The position numbers and the translations under genes were made by a program. This document shows, piece after piece, positions 1 through 6,784 of a DNA stretch of 10,388 nt. The notes below the pieces were generated by a model. It had not been told where the DNA came from, did not search any database, and saw nothing but the letters and a program-made list of their open reading frames with translations. How positions within the stretch are numbered: the stretch's first letter is position 1; each line of letters begins with the position of its first letter. The DNA lies in assembly GCA_041485845.1 (NCBI GenBank), contig JBGPKH010000298.1:1-10388 (forward strand), in the 5' to 3' direction. Source of the stretch: OMOG01 sp041485845. GTDB lineage: Bacteria; Acidobacteriota; Terriglobia; Bryobacterales; Bryobacteraceae.

Positions 1-171
1 CAGGTCTCCGAGGTGCCAGCTGAAACCGGCCAGACTGAGGTTCGCTGCATTGAGCATCACTTCAACCGAGATGAGCATCAGGATGATGTTGCGCCGGGCC
101 AGGAAGCCGAATACTCCGATTCCAAAGAGGACAGCGCTCAATCCCAGAACCGCGCCCACGGGCACAATCAT
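1..171 (-). CDS. nuoK: NADH-quinone oxidoreductase subunit K (partial, C-terminus beyond window)
   Basis: This encodes the first 57 residues of NuoK, a small membrane subunit of respiratory complex I that takes part in proton translocation in the cytoplasmic membrane. NuoK is usually about 100 residues, so roughly half is visible. The reading shows a first hydrophobic segment at about residues 3-24, then the family signature ARRNIILMLISVEVMLNA. This contains the membrane Glu (E37, equivalent to the essential Glu in transmembrane helix 2 of E. coli NuoK) and the following NAANL. The ATG at 171-169 overlaps the nuoJ stop codon as ATGA, typical of translational coupling in nuo operons. The gene runs off the left edge; nuoL, M and N would be expected next by operon convention but are not seen. 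Identification is firm from the conserved helix-2 block and from synteny with nuoJ. Confidence 0.93.
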   Translation of the reverse strand, partial: MIVPVGAVLGLSAVLFGIGVFGFLARRNIILMLISVEVMLNAANLSLAGFSWHLGDL

Positions 172-680
172 GATCCTGCCGGCCTCCTCCTGGCAAGGAC
201 CACAGCGCCGATGATGGCCGCCAGGAGCACCAGGGAAGCCATCTCGAAGGGCAAGGCGAACGGACCGAAGAGCGCCATGCCTATGGCCGAAAGGCGCCCC
301 TGAGCCGGGCCTTCCACGGGCGCGCGCCTGGCAGCAGGCGCCACCCCGGCGCCCACGCGGGAGAGCCAGGCCAAGGCTGCGAAGCCGAGCCCCACGGCGG
401 CGGCGAGCGGCCAATGGTTGCCGAACCGCGGCCGCGCCTCCTCGTCCGGCAGGTCGAGCAGCATCACCACAAAGAGGTAAAAGATCAGGATGGCGCCGGC
501 GTACACGATGACCTGCACCGCTGCCAGGAACTCCGCGCCCAGCAACACGAAGATGCCCGCCACGTGCAGGAAGAGCGCCAGCACCCAGAGCATGCTGTGG
601 ACGGGATTCCTCCGCGTGACGGCCAGAAGGGCGCTCGCAACGCTCGCGGCCGCCATGTAATAAAAGGTTGCGCTAAGCAA
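168..680 (-). CDS. nuoJ: NADH-quinone oxidoreductase subunit J
   Basis: A 170-residue membrane subunit of complex I (NDH-1), which couples NADH oxidation and quinone reduction to proton pumping. Five hydrophobic segments are visible, at about residues 4-21, 29-48, 53-75, 91-107 and 145-165. Segment 3 carries the hallmark VQVIVYAGAILIFYLFVVMLL with the conserved Tyr (Y60). The RNPVHS motif precedes helix 2, and the C-terminal PFEMASLVLLAAIIGAVVLA block also matches NuoJ. The start is taken as TTG at 680 because it supplies the FYYMA N-terminus normal for NuoJ. An ATG at 656 (residue 9) is the alternative and would shorten helix 1. It is followed by nuoK with a 4-base overlap. No nuoI or other nuo gene lies upstream; instead a 286-bp spacer separates it from a divergent unrelated gene, so nuoJ seems to head its transcription unit. 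Confidence 0.93.
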   Translation of the reverse strand: MLSATFYYMAAASVASALLAVTRRNPVHSMLWVLALFLHVAGIFVLLGAEFLAAVQVIVYAGAILIFYLFVVMLLDLPDEEARPRFGNHWPLAAAVGLGFAALAWLSRVGAGVAPAARRAPVEGPAQGRLSAIGMALFGPFALPFEMASLVLLAAIIGAVVLARRRPAGS

Positions 681-966
681 ATCCGCTTGATCTCTTCCGA
701 TCCAGCCGGGGTGCGATTTCGGCGCGGCGCGCGCCCCTTAGTCAACACTCCTTGGGGATCCTCGTGGTACTCAAAGCTGAAATGAAATATTGCACGAAAA
801 AGCGCTGAGACGCAAGCATTAGATTCTTGGAAAGCAATTCGCAGACCATGTGTTGGCCCCGAACCTTGTTCCAGGAGCTGACGGAGCACACCGCGCTCTG
901 CTTCAAGGCCCTCCCCGCGATCGGCAAGCCTCGTGGAGCATCGTGTAGACTATTCGAGGGGTAAAC
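681..966. other. Divergent intergenic region between nuoJ and the Gfo/Idh/MocA gene
   Basis: This 286-bp spacer must hold the promoters for nuoJ (minus) and for the oxidoreductase (plus). No strong sigma-70 site stands out. The best minus-strand candidate reads TTGCGT, 17 bp, CAATAT (about 814-786), only a half-match to consensus in each hexamer. A GC-rich perfect palindrome GGCGCGCGCC lies at 726-735, between that candidate and nuoJ. A GAGGGG ribosome-binding site at 955-960 serves the plus-strand gene. The open frames crossing the spacer show no protein-like composition or recognisable domain, so I call no gene here. Confidence 0.5.
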
Positions 967-2070
967 ATGAGGGTAGATCGCAGGTTCTTTCTGCTCGGCT
1001 CGGCCTTGGCTGCTCGGGCCTTCCAATCCGAAAGAACCGTCGGCACTGCGATGATCGGCACGGGTAATCGCGGGTCCTTTTTGCTTCAGGGCGTGCTCCG
1101 GCAACCAAGTGCGAAGGTGCTGGCGCTATGCGATATCAAACCCGACCGTCTGGACAAGGCGGCCTCCGCAGCGGCCCGCGATAACCCGGCAACCTATGCG
1201 GACTGGCAACGGGTCCTCGACAGGAAGGACATAGATGCCGTTTTCATTGCGACACCGCCCTATCTGCACTCGGAGATGGCCATCGCGGCGATTCAGGCAG
1301 GGAAGCACGTGTACTGCGAAAAGCCGCTGGGAGTGACACCCGCGCAAGTTCGCGCGCTCCTCGATGCCGCCAGGGGCTCAAATAAGGTGTTCGTTGCCGG
1401 GCAACAGTTGCGGTCGCAGAAGCAACTTGCCGAGGCCGTGCGCAAGATTCAGGATGGGGTGATTGGCGATGTGATCATGGTAAAGGCCCAACGGCACGCC
1501 GCCGCCGACCTGCCCCACGACGGCTCATCCGGCGATTGGTACTTCGACGTGACCAAGTCCGGCGGCTACCTCATCGAGCAGTCGGTCCATAACCTGGATT
1601 TGTGTAACTGGGTGATCGCGGCTCATCCCCTGCGCGCCTGCGGTTTTGGGGGAATTCTGTTGTACAAGAACGACCCGCCGGGCCGCACCATCTTCGATTG
1701 CGGGAGCATCACCTACGAGTATCCCAAAGGCGTGAAGATGTCTTTCACGCAGAACGTGTTTCACCCCGCGTCCATGCCCAACGGCAATCAATACGTTTAC
1801 GTGTACGGGACTAAAGGCGCCGTGGATCTGATGACCAGCGCGACCATGTATCCTCCGGGGAGAGGCGGCCAACCGGTCGTGTTGGCGCCCAAGCAGCAGG
1901 AAGATCAATTCGCGCATATTGCGGCATTCTACGACTCGATCGCCAAGGGCACGCCGCCCCCGGTGGACGTCAAGGTCGGGGCCACAGCAGCGCTCACCGC
2001 CATCCTGGGTCATCAGGCGATGATCCAGGAGAAGGTCGTCAACTGGAGCGATCTCGGGGTTGATGTGTAA
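967..2070 (+). CDS. Gfo/Idh/MocA family oxidoreductase with Tat-type signal
   Basis: A 367-residue NAD(P)-dependent dehydrogenase of the glucose-fructose oxidoreductase/inositol dehydrogenase/MocA family, whose members act on sugars, inositols and glycosides. The N-terminus DRRFFLLGSALAARA looks like a twin-arginine signal, implying export of a folded, cofactor-loaded enzyme. The Rossmann fold begins with the dinucleotide loop GTGNRG (residues 31-36), followed by an acidic residue at the end of strand 2 (D56), which favours NAD(H). The family signature CEKPLG is at 117-122. The C-terminal alpha/beta domain carries SGGYLIEQSVHNLDLCNW (198-215) with the likely catalytic His208 in the HxxDxxxW arrangement. 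Length is family-typical. The ATG at 967 has a GAGGGG Shine-Dalgarno at 955-960. Substrate cannot be assigned. It stands alone: the only downstream sequence in the same direction is a hydrolase remnant, possibly once its operon partner. Confidence 0.92.
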   Translation: MRVDRRFFLLGSALAARAFQSERTVGTAMIGTGNRGSFLLQGVLRQPSAKVLALCDIKPDRLDKAASAAARDNPATYADWQRVLDRKDIDAVFIATPPYLHSEMAIAAIQAGKHVYCEKPLGVTPAQVRALLDAARGSNKVFVAGQQLRSQKQLAEAVRKIQDGVIGDVIMVKAQRHAAADLPHDGSSGDWYFDVTKSGGYLIEQSVHNLDLCNWVIAAHPLRACGFGGILLYKNDPPGRTIFDCGSITYEYPKGVKMSFTQNVFHPASMPNGNQYVYVYGTKGAVDLMTSATMYPPGRGGQPVVLAPKQQEDQFAHIAAFYDSIAKGTPPPVDVKVGATAALTAILGHQAMIQEKVVNWSDLGVDV

Positions 2071-2080
2071 ATATCCGGCT

Positions 2081-2096
2081 CGGCGGCGGGCCGCCG
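2081..2096 (+). terminator. Possible GC hairpin after the oxidoreductase gene
   Basis: Ten bases after the oxidoreductase stop, CGGCGG (2081-2086) and CCGCCG (2091-2096) can form a perfect 6-bp stem around a 4-base loop. There is no run of T after it, so it would be at best a weak intrinsic terminator, or simply a chance product of the high GC content. Confidence 0.25.
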
Positions 2097-2260
2097 TCTC
2101 AACCCTTCGGGGCCCTGGCGGCAACGGCGCGCGACGTATCCGGTTCAGTATGGACCCGGCGAACTGTCCTGCCGTAATGGACCGCAAGAAAATCCGGACC
2201 ATGGTGAATCTCACCGGCAGCTATGGCGAGGCTCTGCGCGAGGCCATTGGTTCCCGTTAT

Positions 2261-2400
2261 AGGGGCCCCAACGAGAATTCTGTTCTCGTTGCAGCCGCAT
2301 CGAGCTGCGAACCCGCGCCGCCGCCGTCATTCTGACTCCTGGCTCCTGACTCCTGACTCCCATATCCCGAAGGGATATCAAGGCGCAGCCTTGCCGTCAT
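2261..2400. repeat. Repeat unit 1 of a tandem hairpin/heptamer element
   Basis: The first of two tandem copies with a 140-bp period. In order it contains: an inverted repeat AACGAGAA/TTCTCGTT (2270-2277, 2283-2290); a second imperfect stem GCAGC/GCTGC (2291-2295, 2304-2308); a GCC-rich run; four heptads TCTGACT, CCTGGCT, CCTGACT, CCTGACT (2331-2358); then two back-to-back perfect hairpins with 3-base loops, ATATCCC-GAA-GGGATAT (2362-2378) and CAAGGC-GCA-GCCTTG (2379-2393). It ends with CCGTCAT (2394-2400), one base different from the CCGTTAT preceding the unit (2254-2260). No open frame in it looks protein-like. Such heptamer-plus-hairpin blocks are typical of dispersed non-coding repeats in bacterial genomes; whether this one is dispersed cannot be seen here. 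Confidence 0.9.
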
Positions 2401-2540
2401 AGGGGCCCCAACGAGAATTCTGTTCTCGTTGCAGCCGCATCGAGCTGCGAACCCGCGCCGCCGCCGTCATTCTGACTCCTGGCTCCTGACTCCTGACTCC
2501 TGGTTCCCATATCCCGAAGGGATATCAAGGCGCAGCCTTG
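2401..2540. repeat. Repeat unit 2 of the tandem element (one extra heptad)
   Basis: The second copy. The 100 bases from 2401 to 2500 are identical to 2261-2360. It then carries one additional heptad, CCTGGTT (2499-2505), so it has five heptads against four in unit 1, and continues with the same paired hairpins at 2509-2525 and 2526-2540. It lacks the CCGTCAT tail, so the array totals exactly 280 bp. Immediately after it, at 2541, the reading of the interrupted amidohydrolase-like fragment resumes. Near-perfect identity between copies means the duplication is recent or kept uniform by recombination. Confidence 0.9.
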
Positions 2541-2601
2541 CCTGGTTGGTTCTTTTTCGCGCGGATAGACCCGAAGTCTTGACCACTCTCGGCAGTACAA
2601 T

Positions 2602-2619
2602 GCTCGCTCAGCTCGCTCA
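2602..2619. repeat. Tandem 9-mer upstream of the receptor promoter
   Basis: GCTCGCTCA is present twice head to tail (2602-2610 and 2611-2619), ending 8 bp before the -35 box of the receptor promoter. The position suits a direct-repeat binding site for a transcription activator, but there is no direct evidence; a chance tandem duplication is equally possible. Confidence 0.45.
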
Positions 2620-2627
2620 TAAATGCT

Positions 2628-2656
2628 TTGACAACATCACCCTCTTGTGATATAAC
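2628..2656 (+). promoter_or_regulatory. Sigma-70-type promoter of the TonB receptor operon
   Basis: TTGACA (2628-2633), a 17-bp spacer and TATAAC (2651-2656) give a near-consensus housekeeping promoter: the -35 is perfect and the -10 differs at one position. Transcription would begin near 2663, leaving a leader of about 25 bases before the ATG at 2688 with its G-rich Shine-Dalgarno GAAGGGGGG (2676-2684). It is the strongest promoter visible in the window and would serve the receptor, cytochrome and CRTAC1 genes. Confidence 0.8.
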
Positions 2657-2687
2657 CAAGCCACCGATTCTCGTTGAAGGGGGGCCG

Positions 2688-5600
2688 ATGAATTCCACAT
2701 CAAAGATAGTTCTGCCCATTTTCCTCGCCGCCACGGCGCTCTTTGCTCAGACCGAGAAAGCGACCATCCGCGGAACCGTAGCCGACTCGACGGGTGGCGT
2801 CGTGACCGACGCCGTCATCACGGTCACGGACATTACGACCAATATCGATCGAAAGATGACCACCGACGGCAACGGCAACTACGAGGTTCCCGACCTCCAG
2901 CCGGGCACCTACCGCATCAAGGCGGATAAAGTCGGCTTCCGCAGTTTCATCGCCGCCAGCGTGTTGCTGGATGCCGGACAGGTGCGCCGCGTGGATGTTC
3001 CGCTGCAAGTCGGCTCCACTGCCGAAACCATCACGGTCGAGGGAGGCGCCGCGCTGATCCAGACGGACAGCGGTACCATCGGCGGGGACCTGGATACCCG
3101 CAAGAAGTATCCCGATACGCCTCTCGTGGACATATATCCTTCACCGCTGGCATTGCTCACCACCACTGCGGGAATCCAGGGAAACGGCTGGAACGTGGTG
3201 ATGAGCGGCATTTCGGATCGCAACAAGCAGACATGGGCGATGGATGGAGTCGCCAACGACACCACCGGCGACCAGAACGACAATCCCAACTTTTTCGAAG
3301 TGGTGCAGGTGTTGACGAGCGATAGCGGCCCCGACAACGCGCGCGCCGCCTCGTTTAACATGGTGTCCCGCCACGGATCGAACGCGTTTCATGGCGGAGC
3401 GTATTACAAGCACGAGAACGCGGCCCTGAACGCGCGGGGCTTCTTCGATAACAATCCCAAGAAGACCCCTTACATCTTCCACGAGTTTGAAGCCGAGGTG
3501 TCCGGCCCCATCATTAAGAACCGGACGTTCTTGTTCGCCGGCTGGATGCACCAGTCGATCCCGCTGGGCTCGTTCCGTACAGCCTCGGTCCCGACGGCCT
3601 TGATGCGGGAGGGCAATTTCAGCCAGTTCTCTGCGGCAGTGAAAGATCCTTCGAACGGCCAGCCGTTCCCCAACAAAATCATCCCGGCAAGCCTTTTCAG
3701 CGGCGTGTCGAAGAACACGCAAAACCTATATTACCCGGCGCCGAACCAGGGTGGTCCGGACGCCCTGTCCCTCAACTATGGCTGGATACACCAATTCAAT
3801 TCGGACCTGTACAAGGGAGACTGGCCCTTCGTCCGCCTGGACCAGAGGGTGACCGATAAGAACAATCTGTACGTCCGGTGGATGCGGCGATTGACCCCGT
3901 ACGTCACTCCCGGAGGCGTGCCCTTGTTGTTCAATACCTCGGATCGCGACCACCGTCAAACAGTCGTCTCGGACACGCACGTGTTCTCGGCGACCGTGGT
4001 CAATAGCTTCACTTTCGGACACCAGACCGACTTGCAGCACGCCGGGGAGGAGGAGAAAGGCACCAAGCCGTTGTCGGGCGACACCATCGTGAAGGCCATC
4101 GGGCTGCAAGGCGTGAATCCCAGCGGTTACTCCACGGAGGGATTTCCCGCCATGAGCATCAGCGGCGTCACCGGGCTGTCGATGAACTCGGGCGCGCTGA
4201 ACGATATCAGCAATAACAGCGGCATCAACACCTTCGAGGACACCATAACCTGGAACAAAGGCAAACATGTCCTGAAGTTCGGAGCGGATTACCGGCACTT
4301 CTGGAACTGCTGCGGCTCGATATCGACGCAGGTGTACGGCAATTTCAGCTTCAACGGAACCTACACCGGGATCGGTTACGGGGACTTCCTTCTGGGAATC
4401 CCGTTCAACAGCTCACGCCTGATCCCGTTGGTCAACCGGCTGAATCACCAGAATCAGGCGGGCATTTTCATTTCCGACTCTTTCAAGGTCACCCACCGCT
4501 TGACTCTGGAATACGGGCTTCGCTGGGATTACTACGGCGCGCCGATTTCCAACGATGGATTGATGTACAACTTCAATCCCGATACGGGCGACATAGTCGT
4601 GGCGCCGGGCACGCTCTCCAAGATCCACCCGCTCTATCCGGTCAAGACGATTCACGTGGTGGAGGGAAAAGTGGTGGGCGACCCGGATATGCGCAATTTC
4701 CGGCCGCGGATTTCCGCCGCCTACCGGCTGACCGACAAGTGGGTCTTGCGCGGCGGCTACGGCGAGTTCACCGAGAGCTATGGCTATTTCGCCCGGCTGC
4801 TGAACACCGGTCCTTACACGTTGTCCGAGTCGTACACCAACGTGCTGACCAACGGCGTGCCGCTGTTCACGTTCCCGAACCCGTTCCCCAGCAACCTGGC
4901 GTCCGCCACCGTACCGGGCCAGGGCGCTACGGGATATCCGCTGCAGACCAGGAACGGCGCCATTCGCCAATACAACTTCACGATCGAACGCGAATTGCAC
5001 GGCCTCGGGCTGCGCGGCAGCTACATCGGCTCGCGCGGCTCCGGGTTCAACTACAATCTGGGTATCAATAAGCCGCTTCCGAGCGCCACTCCGTTTTCCG
5101 CGGCGCGCAATCCGTATCCGCAGTACAACAGCGTCAGCGTCACCCACACCGACGGGCAGATGCATTACGATTCCTTGCAGTTGGAGGCGCAGCGCAGGAT
5201 GGGGTCGTTCACCTTCGATGCGAGTTGGACTTTCGCCAACAACATGAACAACTTCAGCATCACCGAGAATCCCTACGACGTGACCAGCCGGTGGCAGCGC
5301 GACGGCGCGGACCGGCGGCAGTACGTGGTGGTGAGCACCACGTGGGCGGTGCCCGTGGGCAAAGGACGGCGGTTCATGTCGACCGCTCCCGCTGTCGTCG
5401 ATCGCGTGCTCGGCGGCTGGAACTTGCAGTCCATCTCGACATTCGCCAGCGGACCTTACTTCTCGCCCGGATTCTCAGGCACCAATCCATCCAACACCAA
5501 TACTTCCGGAGGATTGCCGGACCGCATTGCTAATGGCAACCTGCCTTCCGATCAGCGGACCGACAACCGGTGGTTCGATGCCACGGCATTCGCCATCCCG

Positions 5601-5879
5601 CAACCAGGTCACTTCGGCAACAGCGGAGGCAATATCCTGGTGGGACAGGGAATCAGCGTCCATCACCTGAGCATCGCGAAGACTTTTCCGATCTTCGAAC
5701 AGCTCCGGATGACCCTGACGGGCCAGATTTCGAACCTGTTCAACCATACGCATTTCAACAACCCGAACAGCACCATCAACAATCCGAATCCGGGCCTGTT
5801 CACTTCGCAAATCGCGCAGTACAACCCGGAGAGACAGGGCGCGCGGCAAATCGGTCTGAAGCTTCGTCTCGAATGGTAA
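2688..5879 (+). CDS. TonB-dependent receptor with N-terminal carboxypeptidase-regulatory-like domain (Oar-like)
   Basis: A 1063-residue outer-membrane beta-barrel of the type greatly expanded in Acidobacteria. These receptors import large substrates using TonB-transduced energy, though many have no known ligand. A signal peptide (about 1-20, KIVLPIFLAATALFA) is followed by a carboxypeptidase-D-regulatory-like beta-sandwich (about 25-105: IRGTVADSTGGVV..., TDGNGNYEVPDLQPGTYRI). A plug-like region follows (about 150-260, including GISDRNKQTWAMDGV and SRHGSNAFHGGAYY), then a long barrel rich in alternating aromatic strands, ending LKLRLEW with the terminal aromatic expected of an outer-membrane assembly signal. 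The ATG at 2688 is chosen because it has a strong Shine-Dalgarno at 2676-2684 and gives a clean signal peptide. An in-frame TTG at 2628 lies inside the -35 box and is rejected. The last codons overlap the next gene's start (ATGGTAA, 5873-5879). No SusD-like partner is present. Confidence 0.92.
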   Translation: MNSTSKIVLPIFLAATALFAQTEKATIRGTVADSTGGVVTDAVITVTDITTNIDRKMTTDGNGNYEVPDLQPGTYRIKADKVGFRSFIAASVLLDAGQVRRVDVPLQVGSTAETITVEGGAALIQTDSGTIGGDLDTRKKYPDTPLVDIYPSPLALLTTTAGIQGNGWNVVMSGISDRNKQTWAMDGVANDTTGDQNDNPNFFEVVQVLTSDSGPDNARAASFNMVSRHGSNAFHGGAYYKHENAALNARGFFDNNPKKTPYIFHEFEAEVSGPIIKNRTFLFAGWMHQSIPLGSFRTASVPTALMREGNFSQFSAAVKDPSNGQPFPNKIIPASLFSGVSKNTQNLYYPAPNQGGPDALSLNYGWIHQFNSDLYKGDWPFVRLDQRVTDKNNLYVRWMRRLTPYVTPGGVPLLFNTSDRDHRQTVVSDTHVFSATVVNSFTFGHQTDLQHAGEEEKGTKPLSGDTIVKAIGLQGVNPSGYSTEGFPAMSISGVTGLSMNSGALNDISNNSGINTFEDTITWNKGKHVLKFGADYRHFWNCCGSISTQVYGNFSFNGTYTGIGYGDFLLGIPFNSSRLIPLVNRLNHQNQAGIFISDSFKVTHRLTLEYGLRWDYYGAPISNDGLMYNFNPDTGDIVVAPGTLSKIHPLYPVKTIHVVEGKVVGDPDMRNFRPRISAAYRLTDKWVLRGGYGEFTESYGYFARLLNTGPYTLSESYTNVLTNGVPLFTFPNPFPSNLASATVPGQGATGYPLQTRNGAIRQYNFTIERELHGLGLRGSYIGSRGSGFNYNLGINKPLPSATPFSAARNPYPQYNSVSVTHTDGQMHYDSLQLEAQRRMGSFTFDASWTFANNMNNFSITENPYDVTSRWQRDGADRRQYVVVSTTWAVPVGKGRRFMSTAPAVVDRVLGGWNLQSISTFASGPYFSPGFSGTNPSNTNTSGGLPDRIANGNLPSDQRTDNRWFDATAFAIPQPGHFGNSGGNILVGQGISVHHLSIAKTFPIFEQLRMTLTGQISNLFNHTHFNNPNSTINNPNPGLFTSQIAQYNPERQGARQIGLKLRLEW

Positions 5880-6784
5880 ACCTGTTGATAGCCCTGATGG
5901 CGGGGGCGCCCTCCTGCGGGTCCTGCCATCGGGCTATCGGGGAATCCTTCCGCCAGACTGCCCATTTCCTCAGTTCCACCAGGGCCAGTTCCGATTCCAT
6001 CCGCGGCAGTTTTGTCGAGGGCCACAATGTCCTCCGCACCGGCGTCGCGGACGTGTATTTCAAGATGGAACGTAAGGGTGACGATTTCTATGCCACTGCC
6101 TACGACCACGGTATGTCCCGCAAAGAGCGATTCGACCTGGTGATGGGCTCCGGACGTCGAGGCCAAAGTTACCTTTTCTGGAAGAAGGGGATACTGTACC
6201 AGTTGCCCGTCTCCTACTCGGCCCTCGCGGATGGATGGGTCATGAGCCCCGGCTATCCTGACGGGCAAGCCAACTTCGAGCGCGAAATCCGGCCTTCCTG
6301 TATGGCATGTCACAGCACCCTGGCGGCGGGACAGTTGCTCGCCGGAATCACCTGCCAAAAGTGCCACGGTTCCGCGGAGCAGCATCCCGGCATCCGCAAC
6401 CCGGCGCGCCTGGGCCGCGACGGCGAGATCGCCGTGTGCGCCGCTTGCCACTCCGGTATGGACTCCGATCCGAAGGCGGAAGTCCACGGCAACCAGGTCG
6501 GCCTGCTGCGTCGCAGCCGTTGCTTTCAGAACAGCCCCGCCATGACCTGCGCCACTTGTCACAACGTCCACCGCGTGGAACGGAACCTGGCGGCGCTCTC
6601 GGGCAACTGCGTCAAGTGTCACACGGAGCGGAAATGCAAGCTGGCAGTCCAGGCGAACAACTGCATCGACTGCCACATGCCCAAGCAGGATTCGCAGGCC
6701 ATTACGTTCCGCTCGGCAGGGAAAGTGATGGCCCAGTCCTACCGAACCCACACGATTGGAATCTACCAGACCAGTGCCAGATAG
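5873..6784 (+). CDS. Seven-heme c-type cytochrome
   Basis: A 303-residue protein with seven CxxCH heme-attachment motifs, at residues 15-19, 143-147, 161-165, 189-193, 226-230, 246-250 and 264-268. It is therefore an exported multiheme electron-transfer cytochrome. Between hemes 1 and 2 lies a conserved non-heme block (GSGRRGQSYLFW, YQLPVSY, GWVMSPGY, FEREIRPSC). I recognise this from multiheme cytochromes of Acidobacteria and Planctomycetes that are often fused to or encoded near TPR proteins. ATG 5873 overlaps the receptor stop by 7 bases, and no alternative start lies near it in that frame. This leaves a very short export signal: MVN, about ten hydrophobic residues, and the first heme already at residue 15, with no basic n-region. 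No clear Shine-Dalgarno is present, so translation probably depends on coupling to the receptor. Electron donor and acceptor are unknown. Confidence 0.88.
   Translation: MVNLLIALMAGAPSCGSCHRAIGESFRQTAHFLSSTRASSDSIRGSFVEGHNVLRTGVADVYFKMERKGDDFYATAYDHGMSRKERFDLVMGSGRRGQSYLFWKKGILYQLPVSYSALADGWVMSPGYPDGQANFEREIRPSCMACHSTLAAGQLLAGITCQKCHGSAEQHPGIRNPARLGRDGEIAVCAACHSGMDSDPKAEVHGNQVGLLRRSRCFQNSPAMTCATCHNVHRVERNLAALSGNCVKCHTERKCKLAVQANNCIDCHMPKQDSQAITFRSAGKVMAQSYRTHTIGIYQTSAR

Larger units (their letters stand above)
2150..2582 (+). pseudogene. Amidohydrolase-like gene remnant interrupted by a repeat insertion
   Basis: The frame from 2150 reads a protein-like stretch including MDRKKIRTMVNLTGSYG and ending SRY at 2258-2260. 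This resembles the early strand/loop region of metal-dependent amidohydrolases (amidohydrolase-2 type TIM barrels), which commonly read MD..IRTMVNL.GG.G followed further on by YPGRF..F..ID. The expected continuation is found only after the repeat array: from 2541 the bases read PGWFFFARIDPKS, then TGA at 2580-2582. Deleting 2261-2540 rejoins the reading as SRYPGWFFFARID in one frame. The fragment has no N-terminal metal-binding HxH region and no C-terminal part, so it is dead regardless of the insertion. The left limit of homology is unclear; the start given is the first in-frame ATG of the fragment, not a real start. The family call is made from memory of the motif and is moderate; the rejoining frame is directly visible. 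Confidence 0.55.

Noticed and set aside
2060..2335. A 91-codon plus-strand frame after the oxidoreductase gene.
   Set aside because: It begins inside the oxidoreductase and ends in the repeat unit. Only its middle is protein-like, which is explained as a broken amidohydrolase fragment.
2261..2540. CRISPR-like array.
   Set aside because: Only two copies with a 140-bp period and no unique spacers of regular length; no cas gene in the window.
2397..2600. A 67-codon minus-strand frame with the peptide RSQESGARSQ.
   Set aside because: It is a translation of the heptamer run; such SQESG peptides are familiar artefacts of this repeat.
2628..2687. An N-terminal extension of the receptor from a TTG at 2628.
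   Set aside because: The TTG is the first half of the -35 box, and the extension would precede the signal peptide; ATG 2688 has a strong ribosome-binding site.
4413..5165. A 250-codon minus-strand open frame inside the receptor gene.
   Set aside because: A shadow frame of a well-supported coding region; no ribosome-binding site or recognisable domain.
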